Assembly: GCA_018812265.1 (NCBI GenBank) | Contig: JAHJDG010000045.1 | Location: 1 to 50,791, forward strand | Reading direction: 5' to 3' | DNA from: a bacterium | GTDB taxonomy: Bacteria; Electryoneota; RPQS01 | Length of the DNA: 50,791 nt | Shown here: positions 1-6,716 of the stretch, one piece after another | How the letters are laid out: every line of letters begins with the position of its first letter | How positions within the stretch are numbered: position 1 is the first letter of the stretch | Program-made: the position numbers and the translations under genes | The notes under the pieces: generated by a model | Seen by the model: the letters and a program-made list of their open reading frames with translations, nothing else | What the model was told of the DNA's origin: nothing | Database searches by the model: none

Positions 1-16
1 CCCGCCGATCGGCGGG
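1..16. repeat. perfect 16-bp palindrome
   Basis: CCCGCCGA followed directly by TCGGCGGG, a perfect palindrome at the window edge. It lies 40 bp past the stop of the minus-strand operon that ends at 58, so it could be part of a terminator, but the sequence beyond it is outside the window. Confidence 0.4.
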
Positions 17-57
17 CTTCGTCGTGATAGGGATGGCTTCACGATAGGCAAACGAGA

Positions 58-225
58 TCACACACCGAAAGTTCTATCTGCTCTTTCGCCACCTACGGTT
101 TTCTTCGGATGCTTCGGTTTCCGCTTGTACGCCGTGTCCGGTTCGATTACCTTGGGCGGTTTCTTCGGCAGCGGAATCCGCGGCTTGGGTTTCCTGGTCT
201 TGTCAATCTTCGGTTCGGGACTCAT
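58..225 (-). CDS. 55-aa Lys/Pro-rich basic peptide
   Basis: A short open frame whose ATG (223-225) overlaps the stop codon of the upstream gene (222-224) in an ATGA arrangement, so it is probably translationally coupled as last gene of the tsaE-tsaB operon. The 55 residues are about one third Lys/Arg with many prolines (it begins MSPEPKIDKTRKPKPRIPLP), with no hydrophobic stretch, cysteine or recognisable domain. It is predicted to be disordered and cytoplasmic and might bind nucleic acid or an acidic partner, but that is inference from charge only. The tight overlap and ordinary codons support a real gene. I recognise no family. Confidence 0.55.
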   Translation of the reverse strand: MSPEPKIDKTRKPKPRIPLPKKPPKVIEPDTAYKRKPKHPKKTVGGERADRTFGV

Positions 226-608
226 TTTCGTTTCGACAGTGGAACCCGGAGGATGTTCTCGCCTCGGTCATTATCCGGCAGCACCCGCACCAAAAACTCG
301 CCGATGTTATCGAGCAGTATCGTCACCTGATTCCATAGAAACTGCCAGCCGTTGCCGATCCCGCGCGCCATGACGTATCCCAGATTCGTGAAGGCACCCG
401 CCATGTCGGTGCGCGTCGTGTCAGGTGTCATCCGATCCCAGACGCTTGCCAACATCGGTTCCGTCGTACTCGGCAAGAATGTTCTGTCAATCGTCAGGCT
501 GTCGCGCCTGATGACCGAATCGGCTGATTCCGGCGAGGTCTGGGCGAGCGACAAGCCGGCCAATACCAGGAGTAGAAACGTGACGATGCACGCTCGCATG
601 AAACTCAC
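222..608 (-). CDS. small secreted protein of unknown function
   Basis: 128 aa beginning with a clear signal peptide (MSFMRACIVTFLLLVLAGLSLAQ, cleavage near residue 22). The mature part is hydrophilic, with a possible amphipathic segment near residues 80-110 (NGWQFLWNQVTILLDNIGEF) and a basic end (SKRK). The ATG overlaps the tsaB stop by 4 bp and its stop overlaps the next ATG, so it is embedded in the operon. No lipobox and no T9SS sorting tail. Function unknown; it is probably periplasmic. Confidence 0.7.
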   Translation of the reverse strand: MSFMRACIVTFLLLVLAGLSLAQTSPESADSVIRRDSLTIDRTFLPSTTEPMLASVWDRMTPDTTRTDMAGAFTNLGYVMARGIGNGWQFLWNQVTILLDNIGEFLVRVLPDNDRGENILRVPLSKRK

Positions 609-1246
609 GCCGGAAAATCGAGACCGTATTCGGGAACGATCACTCCGATGTCGGGTGGCTGCTTGTCTCTCCAGTATTCCAAAGCGAGTCTCGCAAGATG
701 TTTCACTTGAGGGTGGCTGGTGGTTGGTTTGCTGGGAAGGAAGCTCTCAATTTGCGCGCGCACCTCATCGTTCAATTTCGCCAAACCTGGGCCGATCAAG
801 ACCATTTCGCCTGCGAGCTTGCCGCGTAAGTCCTCGTGCGGCACGACGGCATGATCAGAGACGATTTCCAGTGAATTCGTGGCAAACGCACTCCAGTGAA
901 CCGCGTTCCGTCGCGCGGGCGAGATGACTGCCACGCTCTTTCTATCGCCCAAATAGTTCGCGGCAATGACCTTCAGAGAAGAAATGGGAAATATCTTTAG
1001 TTCTGCGCCGCGCGCAAGTCCTTTGGCGAAGGCGTAGCTCACGCGCAGGCCGGTGAACGAACCGGGGCCGCTGCCGAGGGCGATCCCGGTGAGCGCGCGC
1101 GGCTCGATCGGCCATTCGCCGAGCAGCTCGCGGACTTCCTCGGCCAAGCGGTCGCGGTCCGCAAGCGTGCGTTCGATGAATCGCTCGGCCGATTCGTAGA
1201 GGCCGATTACCGTCGTGTCGGTGGAAGCTTCAAGACAGAGCAGCAT
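605..1246 (-). CDS. tsaB: tRNA threonylcarbamoyladenosine biosynthesis protein TsaB
   Basis: 213 aa, an ASKHA-fold partner of TsaD. TsaB, TsaD and TsaE transfer the threonylcarbamoyl group to A37 of ANN-decoding tRNAs in the cytoplasm. The N-terminal MLLCLEASTDTTVIGL strand and the family motif GSGPGSFTGLRVSYAFAKGL (about residues 57-76) identify it. It is slightly shorter than the usual ~230 aa. Its start overlaps the end of tsaE by 17 bp, a common bacterial arrangement, and its end overlaps the secreted-protein gene by 4 bp. No tsaD is in the window. Confidence 0.93.
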   Translation of the reverse strand: MLLCLEASTDTTVIGLYESAERFIERTLADRDRLAEEVRELLGEWPIEPRALTGIALGSGPGSFTGLRVSYAFAKGLARGAELKIFPISSLKVIAANYLGDRKSVAVISPARRNAVHWSAFATNSLEIVSDHAVVPHEDLRGKLAGEMVLIGPGLAKLNDEVRAQIESFLPSKPTTSHPQVKHLARLALEYWRDKQPPDIGVIVPEYGLDFPA

Positions 1247-1685
1247 CGCTTTTCCGTTTCACGGTAATTCGGCGGCGCGTATCGCCCTCGGATTCAATCG
1301 TAATCTCAATCGTTTCCGGCGGCAGTAGTTCGCGCACTTTCTCGGCCCATTCGATGACCAGGACTCCGTCCCGTTCGAAATACTCCTCGAGTCCCATCGC
1401 ACGGAAAACGGTTGCGTCTTCAATGCGATACAGATCGGCATGGAACAACTTGACTCGTCCCGCGTATTCGAGAACGTAGTTGAAGGTTGGGCTGATGATT
1501 TCTTCGCGCACCGACAGCCCCCGCCCGATCCCCTTGGCGATTACCGTCTTGCCCGCGCCCAGTTCACCGTAGAGAGCCACGACCGCACGGGACTCCAACG
1601 TTCGTGCGAAGTCCGCAGCCCAGAGGAGAGTTTCAGCAGGAGAATACGTGAGGATTTCAGTTTCTGTCATCCAAATATGTCGCAC
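1230..1685 (-). CDS. tsaE: tRNA threonylcarbamoyladenosine biosynthesis ATPase TsaE
   Basis: 151 aa P-loop ATPase of the t6A tRNA modification complex. Walker A is GELGAGKTVIAKGIG (about residues 40-54), followed by the family-typical SPTF motif (ISPTFNYVLEY), HADLYR and the VIEWAEK segment near the C-terminus. Length is typical. The annotated ATG gives MRHIWMTETEIL; a second in-frame ATG five codons on (1670) is equally plausible because neither has a strong ribosome-binding site. It is first gene of a tight operon with tsaB. The promoter region upstream is full of repeats (1716-1878). Confidence 0.93.
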   Translation of the reverse strand: MRHIWMTETEILTYSPAETLLWAADFARTLESRAVVALYGELGAGKTVIAKGIGRGLSVREEIISPTFNYVLEYAGRVKLFHADLYRIEDATVFRAMGLEEYFERDGVLVIEWAEKVRELLPPETIEITIESEGDTRRRITVKRKSDAALS

Positions 1686-1715
1686 TGTCGTGCGCGGCTA
1701 CGAAAGCAAAGACAC

Positions 1716-1738
1716 GACACAATGAATTGTGTCGCTAC
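1716..1738. repeat. dispersed near-palindromic 23-mer, copy 1
   Basis: Contains GACACAAT-GA-ATTGTGTC followed by GCTAC. An inverted copy with one mismatch lies at 8796-8818. It sits between porX and tsaE, about 30 bp upstream of the tsaE start, next to a 7-bp tandem array, the same two-part layout as copy 2. Confidence 0.75.
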
Positions 1739-1761
1739 AATATTGTTCGCTGTGAGTATGG

Positions 1762-1781
1762 GTCGGCTGTAAGCAGCCGAC
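1762..1781. repeat. 8-bp-stem hairpin
   Basis: GTCGGCTG-TAAG-CAGCCGAC, a perfect 8-bp stem with a 4-nt loop, in the repeat-filled porX-tsaE spacer. No T-run follows on either strand, so it is more likely part of a mobile palindromic repeat than a terminator. Confidence 0.5.
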
Positions 1782-1790
1782 ACTGCGGAA

Positions 1791-1817
1791 AGGCGGGCAC
1801 GATAAATCGGCCCCTAC
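1791..1817. repeat. 27-bp dispersed box, copy 1
   Basis: Read on the minus strand this segment starts GTAGGGGCCGATTTATCGTG. It matches 34553-34579 at 23 of 27 positions. Both copies are intergenic and both lie next to GC-rich hairpins. Confidence 0.6.
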
Positions 1818-1822
1818 GACTC

Positions 1823-1878
1823 TTCATCCGTCATCCCTCATTTCTCATCCTTCATCGCTCATCGTTTATCGCTTATCC
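1823..1878 (-). repeat. 7-bp tandem array following the porX stop codon
   Basis: In porX sense direction there are eight consecutive heptamers of consensus (C/G)GATGAN: GGATAAG, CGATAAA, CGATGAG, CGATGAA, GGATGAG, AAATGAG, GGATGAC, GGATGAA. The first includes the porX stop (TAA, 1873-1875). Because 7 is not a multiple of 3, the tract places stop codons in all frames. A similar array follows rmlA at 8732-8773. Confidence 0.8.
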
Positions 1879-3435
1879 CTTGCCTTCCATCGTCACCACC
1901 GGCATCACCATCTCTTCGAGCGAACAGCCGCCGTGGAGGAAGGCGTCCTTGTAGAGCGCGAGGTACTTGTGGTAGTTGGTGGGATAGACGAAGTAGTTTC
2001 CCTCGCGGGCGATGATGTAGCCGATGTTGAGTCCGCGTTGCGGCAAGCGGAACCTTTCAGGCTTGGACACGACGATGGCCTGCCGCTTGTCCACCTTCAG
2101 ATTGCGGCCGTGCTTGAACCGTAGACTGGTGGAAGCCTCGCGGTCGGAAACGACCTTCGCTCCCTTGGTGACGCGAATCGAGCCGTGATCCGAGGTCACC
2201 ACCACCGTCCACTTTTGCTTGGCGAACGCTTGCAGGATCTGCCTGAGACTCGAATGCTCGAACCACGCCCGCACGACGGTGCGATAGCCGGCTTCGTGGG
2301 GAATCATCTCGCGGATAACTTCGCTGTGACCGCGGCTGTGCCCGAGCATGTCCACGAAGTTGAACACCATCGAGACCAACCGGTTGTTGTAGAACTGCTG
2401 TACGCGCCGCAACGTGTTATTGGCTTCCTCGGGATCGAGAATCTTGACGTACTTCGGTTCGGGCTCGATTTTCAAGCCAACTCCAATTAGTTGCTTGTCG
2501 AGGAGCTGCCGCTCGAAGCGATTGGACGACATCTCGTCGTCGTCGCTGCGCTTCCACAGGTCGGGATAATCCTTCTCGATTTCGCCGGGGAAAAGACCCG
2601 AAAAGAGCGCGTTGCGGGCATAGGGCGTGGCCGAGGGCAGAATCGCGAAATGGTAGTCGCGCGTGATGCGGAAGCTGTCGTAGAGCAACGGTTCGATGGC
2701 CATCCACTGATCCGCGCGCAGGCAGTCTATCACGAGGAACAGCACGTTTTCGCCCGCCGCCAGCTTGGGCATGACCCAGCGTTTGACGACGTCGGTGGAC
2801 AGCGGCGGCACGTCCCCCCGGCCCCACGCCCAGTCTTCGTAGTTCTGCTCAACGAACTTCCCGAATTCAACGTTGCATTCTTCGCGCTGTCCTTCGAGCG
2901 ACTGCTTGAGTCCTTCATCGGGCAGGCGGTCGAGTTCGATCTCCCACGCCGACAGCCGCGCGTGAATATCCATCCATTCCCGCCACGTCGGACCTTCCAT
3001 CAGCCGCTGCGAGATCTGCCGGAACTCGGCGAGGTAGTCGCGGGTTGCGATCTTCTGCTCGATCTGCGTGCGTTCGAGCACCTTCTTGAGCGCGACCAGA
3101 ATCTGGGTGGGATTGACCGGCTTGGTGAGATAGTCGGTGATCTTCGCGCCGAGCGCCGTGTCCATCAGCGACTCTTCCTCGGACTTGGTGATCATGATGA
3201 TCGGCAGATCGGGCCGTTTCTCCTTGATCGCCACGGCGGTTTCGATGCCGTCCATGCCCGGCATGTGCTCGTCCATGAGCACCACGTGAAACGGCTCGGC
3301 CAGCACGCGGTTGATCGCGTCTTCGCCGTTGGTCACGCCGACCACGTCGTAGCCGTACTGTCCGAGAAACAGTACGTGGGCTTCGAGCAGATCAATCTCG
3401 TCATCCGCCCAGAGGATTTTCTTGCGTTCAGGCAT
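1873..3435 (-). CDS. porX: PorX-type response regulator with PglZ domain
   Basis: 520 aa with PorX architecture: an N-terminal CheY-like receiver (acidic pocket around D11/D12, phosphoacceptor D55 in VVLMDEHMPGMDG, K105 in YLTKPVNP), a helical linker (about 120-210), and a C-terminal PglZ/alkaline-phosphatase-superfamily domain (VIDCLRADQW, SATPYARNALFSG, VTSDHGSIRV). In Porphyromonas PorX is phosphorylated by the PorY kinase and regulates T9SS genes with an ECF sigma factor; its PglZ domain hydrolyses cyclic oligonucleotides. Four T9SS-tagged proteins in this window fit that role. No porY is visible. The DUF2520 gene ends 44 bp upstream on the same strand. A heptamer repeat begins at its stop codon. 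Confidence 0.9.
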   Translation of the reverse strand: MPERKKILWADDEIDLLEAHVLFLGQYGYDVVGVTNGEDAINRVLAEPFHVVLMDEHMPGMDGIETAVAIKEKRPDLPIIMITKSEEESLMDTALGAKITDYLTKPVNPTQILVALKKVLERTQIEQKIATRDYLAEFRQISQRLMEGPTWREWMDIHARLSAWEIELDRLPDEGLKQSLEGQREECNVEFGKFVEQNYEDWAWGRGDVPPLSTDVVKRWVMPKLAAGENVLFLVIDCLRADQWMAIEPLLYDSFRITRDYHFAILPSATPYARNALFSGLFPGEIEKDYPDLWKRSDDDEMSSNRFERQLLDKQLIGVGLKIEPEPKYVKILDPEEANNTLRRVQQFYNNRLVSMVFNFVDMLGHSRGHSEVIREMIPHEAGYRTVVRAWFEHSSLRQILQAFAKQKWTVVVTSDHGSIRVTKGAKVVSDREASTSLRFKHGRNLKVDKRQAIVVSKPERFRLPQRGLNIGYIIAREGNYFVYPTNYHKYLALYKDAFLHGGCSLEEMVMPVVTMEGKG

Positions 3436-3479
3436 GGTGTTCCTGGGTTCGTCCGTAGATCAGTGTAAAACGTTCCACG

Positions 3480-4322
3480 CTACCGATTACGAGATCTTAC
3501 GGAATATCGTTTACCAATTATTTCGTACATGCGTGCCAGTTCCGGCATAGCTTTTTCCAACGCCAAAAAGTGCTTTCTTATGGTCTTCCCGTCTCCCCTC
3601 ACCGCCGGGCCGGTCATCGCTTTGCGAGGGCCGAGGCGCTCCGCGTTGTCGAGCGTCTCGTGGGCGATTGCGAAAGCCGCTTCCCGCGCGCGCTTTTCGG
3701 AAAGGCCGACCTTCTTGAGAATCTCCACCGCCGCTGCGAGGTTCGCGGCCACGAAGCCCGAGGCGAATACCGCCGAAGCGTGATAGAGAACTCGCATCTC
3801 CGCCGGAATCCGCACCGGTTTGCCGCCCAAAGCCCGCGCGAGCCGGAACGCCACCCGCACTCCGCGAGGATTCCCGTCAATCCCGAACGTCACTCCTTCG
3901 AGCCGCGCCGCCTCTCGCGAAGCCTTGGGGAACGTCTGATAGGGATGCCACGCCGCCACGCCCGCCCCTTGACCGGCCAGACTCCTTAGGATGCTGGCGT
4001 CTTGGACTCCCGAGGTGTGGAAGACGGTGATCCCCGGCCAGTCCAGAGGCAGCCGAGCAAGCTCGCGGACTGCATCCCGAATCCGGGAATCCCCCACGGC
4101 GAGAATGATAATTCCTTGAAATCTTTGAAGATGCACGGAATTCGTTACGAACTCGGCATGAACCTCACGCGCCAGTTTCCGTTCGGCGGCCCGGCTTCGC
4201 CCGACGAGGACAAGTCTCCGAAAGCCCGCCTCGCAGAGTCTCAAGGCCAGCGAGTGGCCCGCCGCGCCGAGGCCGATAATCGCAATTGGGATTCGTTTTG
4301 TGAGTGCAGGTTTCCGATCCAT
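3480..4322 (-). CDS. DUF2520 Rossmann-fold NAD(P)-binding oxidoreductase
   Basis: 280 aa. An N-terminal Rossmann dinucleotide-binding segment (IAIIGLGAAGHSLALRL, GxGxxG, residues about 12-28) is followed by VFHTSGVQDASIL and AAWHPYQTFP, typical of the Rossmann-like/DUF2520 family (COG5495), and a helical C-terminal dimerisation region of the ProC/6-phosphogluconate dehydrogenase type. Substrate unknown. Found just upstream of porX with a 44-bp gap, so they may be co-transcribed. The start ATG at 4322 lies about 75 bp from the oppositely oriented promoter at 4399-4427. Confidence 0.8.
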   Translation of the reverse strand: MDRKPALTKRIPIAIIGLGAAGHSLALRLCEAGFRRLVLVGRSRAAERKLAREVHAEFVTNSVHLQRFQGIIILAVGDSRIRDAVRELARLPLDWPGITVFHTSGVQDASILRSLAGQGAGVAAWHPYQTFPKASREAARLEGVTFGIDGNPRGVRVAFRLARALGGKPVRIPAEMRVLYHASAVFASGFVAANLAAAVEILKKVGLSEKRAREAAFAIAHETLDNAERLGPRKAMTGPAVRGDGKTIRKHFLALEKAMPELARMYEIIGKRYSVRSRNR

Positions 4323-4398
4323 CGTATAAAGGTACGGCGGACGGCTCGCAAAAGCAAGTATTTCAAGGGTGTTCCGTTTCGTTTGTGGCGGTAAATTG

Positions 4399-4427
4399 TT
4401 GACTTTGGGAGAGGGAATCGTTAAGTT
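4399..4427 (+). promoter_or_regulatory. sigma-70-type promoter
   Basis: TTGACT, a 17-nt spacer, then TAAGTT. It lies 75 bp upstream of the gene at 4502 and in the divergent spacer with the DUF2520 gene. The -35 is strong and the -10 weaker. Confidence 0.45.
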
Positions 4428-4501
4428 TTACGATACGTCTAAAAGGCCCTTTCGCATTCATCGGCCATCCCTTTCCGTCCAACCCCGGAGGTTCTTCGAT
4501 T

Positions 4502-4873
4502 ATGCTCGGCAAAGTACTGGAAGCAACGGTTCGTCTCAATGTCTATCTCCGGGAATCCGACGGCCACGTCCGCTCGATCACCGCCGACGCGTGGGGATTC
4601 AGTCAGGTCACCGGGCGAAAGGTGCTGGTCGTTCGCGATCTGCGTTCGCAGGTCGTTCACGTCCTGGGCCACGTTGTCCGCCGCTCGGAGATTCCGCAGG
4701 AGGACCTGCCGCTCATGATGCGCGCTCGCGTGGTCGAGGAGAGCGTGACGTCCTCCGGCCGCTCGGAATGGGAATTCTACCTCGAAGAAGTGGACCTTAC
4801 CACCAAGCACGCCGTCCTCCGCGGTCCGCTGATCGAGCCGGCCTCGATTGTCGGCGGAGGAATCCGCCTCTAA
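4502..4873 (+). CDS. conserved-looking small protein of unknown function
   Basis: 123 aa with no signal peptide and no cysteine. Alternating charged and hydrophobic residues suggest an all-beta fold (EATVRLNVYLRESDGH, RKVLVVRDLRSQVVHVLGHV). I do not recognise a family. It has a GGAGG ribosome-binding site 9-10 nt upstream of ATG and a candidate promoter at 4399-4427. Codon use is GC-rich like most of the window and unlike the AT-richer radical SAM genes 78 bp downstream, so it is probably not part of that locus although it points the same way. Confidence 0.6.
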   Translation: MLGKVLEATVRLNVYLRESDGHVRSITADAWGFSQVTGRKVLVVRDLRSQVVHVLGHVVRRSEIPQEDLPLMMRARVVEESVTSSGRSEWEFYLEEVDLTTKHAVLRGPLIEPASIVGGGIRL

Positions 4874-4950
4874 GACTTCTCATTCTCGGACAGTCATTGC
4901 CTGACACTGGAAGGGTGATGAGTGATGACCAATTGATTGAGGGAAACATC

Positions 4951-6357
4951 ATGAATAGTCCCCAATGTAGGAAAGGGAACGAGAAGAATCACAGTGAGCC
5001 GTCTGCAGAAGACCCCGCGCTGCTGGAACGAGATCTGTTCCTTGTTCCGCATGAGGGGCTTTTTGTTCTGTATCGCCCAATTTCGCGACTATGTGCACTG
5101 GTAGACAGCAACGTTGTTACCGATATAAGAGACCTTTTGGCCGGAGAGAAGGCCAAGGATTCTTCCCCGGCGTTGAAACGGCTGGATAGAGAAGGTTTCT
5201 TTCATCTGCCGGTTGAAGCGGAGTTCACCGCTACCGAGGAGGCTGCCGTTGATCCTGAGGCACCCTTCCGACCGCATGAAGTCACGCTGGACATTACCGG
5301 GGAGTGCAATTTGAGGTGTCTCTATTGCTACGGTTACGGCGGGGAGAAACCTCAACAGATGTCTGATCTTTGTGCGCGAGCGGCAGTGGATCTGTGCATA
5401 GGAAACTGTGAGGAGGATCGGCGCGGATTCGAATTAAATTTTCATGGAAGCGGAGAGCCAACACAGCATTTTCAATTGATGACGGAATTGGTGGGCTATG
5501 CTCGTCAGAAGACCTCGGAAAAGAATCTGCGATTGGTCACCAGCGTCGCCACCAACGGCGTTATGAGCGAAGACAAAGCCCGCTGGATTGCCAGCTACAT
5601 TGATGCTATCTCGCTTTCGATGGATGGAGATGCAGAAGCCCAGAACCGACAGCGTCCTACCGTTCGGGGTGGAGATTCGTTTGCAGCGGTGCGGCGGACG
5701 GCAGATTTTTGGAATCGCCAGGGGAAACGGTTCAATCTGCGCCTGACGATCACGCGGCTGAATGTGGAGCGACTGCAGGATATCTGTGTAAATTTGGCGC
5801 GCGAATTTCCGCAAGCATCCATCAATGTCGAACCGATGACCATCTGCGGTCGCGCCCACCAGTCGCCGGAACTTGCACCTCCACCGGACATCTTTGCCGA
5901 ACGACTGGTTGAAACCTATCGTGCATTGTCGGGAAGTGGATCGCGCGTGTACTACTCAGGAATGCGCGGATTCTCGCGAAGTCATCGGTTCTGCAGCGCC
6001 TCCACTCCGGCATTCTCGGTCATGTCAGACGGATCCGTGACGGCGTGTTTCTCCTATTCCTCCCACGAACCGATTAGGAACCTTTTCGTGTATGGAAGCT
6101 GGAACGCTTGCGACGGATGCTTTGTTTTCGATCGGGAACGAATTGCCGCACTGCGCGGACTCACGATGAGTAACGATCCCTATTGCCAAACGTGTTTTGC
6201 GAAATATCATTGTATCGGTGATTGCCCTTCAATCCGAGAGTACCGTTTGCTTGACGACAAGCGATTCGAGGAGGTTTTCGACGTGGACTTCCTTAAGAAT
6301 CGCCGCTGTCAGATCAATCGAACGGTATTGAAATTGCTTCTGCTGCAATTCCTGTAG
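4951..6357 (+). CDS. radical SAM/SPASM peptide maturase
   Basis: 468 aa from the chosen ATG, which has GAGGG about 7 nt upstream; ATG at 4918 is the alternative. The N-terminal ~105 residues resemble a peptide-recognition region. The radical SAM core begins with CNLRCLYC (C119, C123, C126, binding the SAM-cleaving [4Fe-4S] cluster) and has a GEP-like motif (FHGSGEPT). The C-terminal SPASM region has upstream cysteines (FCSAS, TACFSY, CDGCF) and a canonical C-x2-C-x5-C-x3-C at C412-C425 for auxiliary Fe-S clusters. Such enzymes install thioether or C-C crosslinks in ribosomal peptides. A Cys-rich short gene follows 30 bp downstream, making it the likely substrate. The locus is AT-richer than its neighbours, suggesting transfer. 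Confidence 0.88.
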   Translation: MNSPQCRKGNEKNHSEPSAEDPALLERDLFLVPHEGLFVLYRPISRLCALVDSNVVTDIRDLLAGEKAKDSSPALKRLDREGFFHLPVEAEFTATEEAAVDPEAPFRPHEVTLDITGECNLRCLYCYGYGGEKPQQMSDLCARAAVDLCIGNCEEDRRGFELNFHGSGEPTQHFQLMTELVGYARQKTSEKNLRLVTSVATNGVMSEDKARWIASYIDAISLSMDGDAEAQNRQRPTVRGGDSFAAVRRTADFWNRQGKRFNLRLTITRLNVERLQDICVNLAREFPQASINVEPMTICGRAHQSPELAPPPDIFAERLVETYRALSGSGSRVYYSGMRGFSRSHRFCSASTPAFSVMSDGSVTACFSYSSHEPIRNLFVYGSWNACDGCFVFDRERIAALRGLTMSNDPYCQTCFAKYHCIGDCPSIREYRLLDDKRFEEVFDVDFLKNRRCQINRTVLKLLLLQFL

Positions 6358-6387
6358 GGGAATTCAAACTGAAACAAGGAGGAGTCG

Positions 6388-6609
6388 GTGAATCCCACCT
6401 ACGAACAAACGGAGTCCGGACCGAACGATCTGGTCATCTGCGGTCCGGCCTCGAGTTCGACCGAAGCGGGTGAAGTGGTGAGCACTCATAAGATCACCAC
6501 CGCTTCCGTGAAATCCAACTTCGGAGCGCTGGAGCTCGACTTCCAGTGCAGACAGAGTTGTGTAAGTGACTGCAGTTGTGTATCTCATTGCAGTTGGATC
6601 GTCTCGTAG
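6388..6609 (+). CDS. candidate RiPP precursor peptide, Cys-rich C-terminus
   Basis: 73 aa, GTG start preceded by a strong AAGGAGGAG site, 30 bp downstream of the radical SAM maturase. Residues 1-50 form a Ser/Thr/Glu-rich leader-like region with a single Cys18. The last 20 residues hold five cysteines, C54, C58, C62, C64, C68 (C-x3-C-x3-C-x-C-x3-C), ending SWIVS. A spaced-Cys core beside a SPASM maturase is the layout of sactipeptide and ranthipeptide loci, where each Cys is bridged to another residue. The spacing differs from the classic 'six Cys in forty-five' pattern as I know it. No dedicated protease or transporter is adjacent. The product class is inferred. Confidence 0.72.
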   Translation: MNPTYEQTESGPNDLVICGPASSSTEAGEVVSTHKITTASVKSNFGALELDFQCRQSCVSDCSCVSHCSWIVS

Positions 6610-6716
6610 CATTTCCTGATGGTGTTCCGATTCTCGGTTGAAGGGCATCACCGACGCAATACTGAATCAGGAGTGCTGGATATTTGGTGTGGCAAGCGAC
6701 AATCCGAGGCAAGACT

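Noticed and set aside
1873-3435. BREX phage-defence gene (PglZ domain)
   Set aside because: A receiver domain fused to PglZ is PorX, and no other BREX genes are nearby.
2491-3468. 325-aa plus-strand open frame
   Set aside because: Antisense shadow of porX, whose domains and motifs are clear.
4369-4950. N-terminal extension of the radical SAM gene
   Set aside because: The long frame runs across a promoter and another gene in a different frame, with Arg/Pro-rich nonsense composition. The real start is 4918 or 4951.
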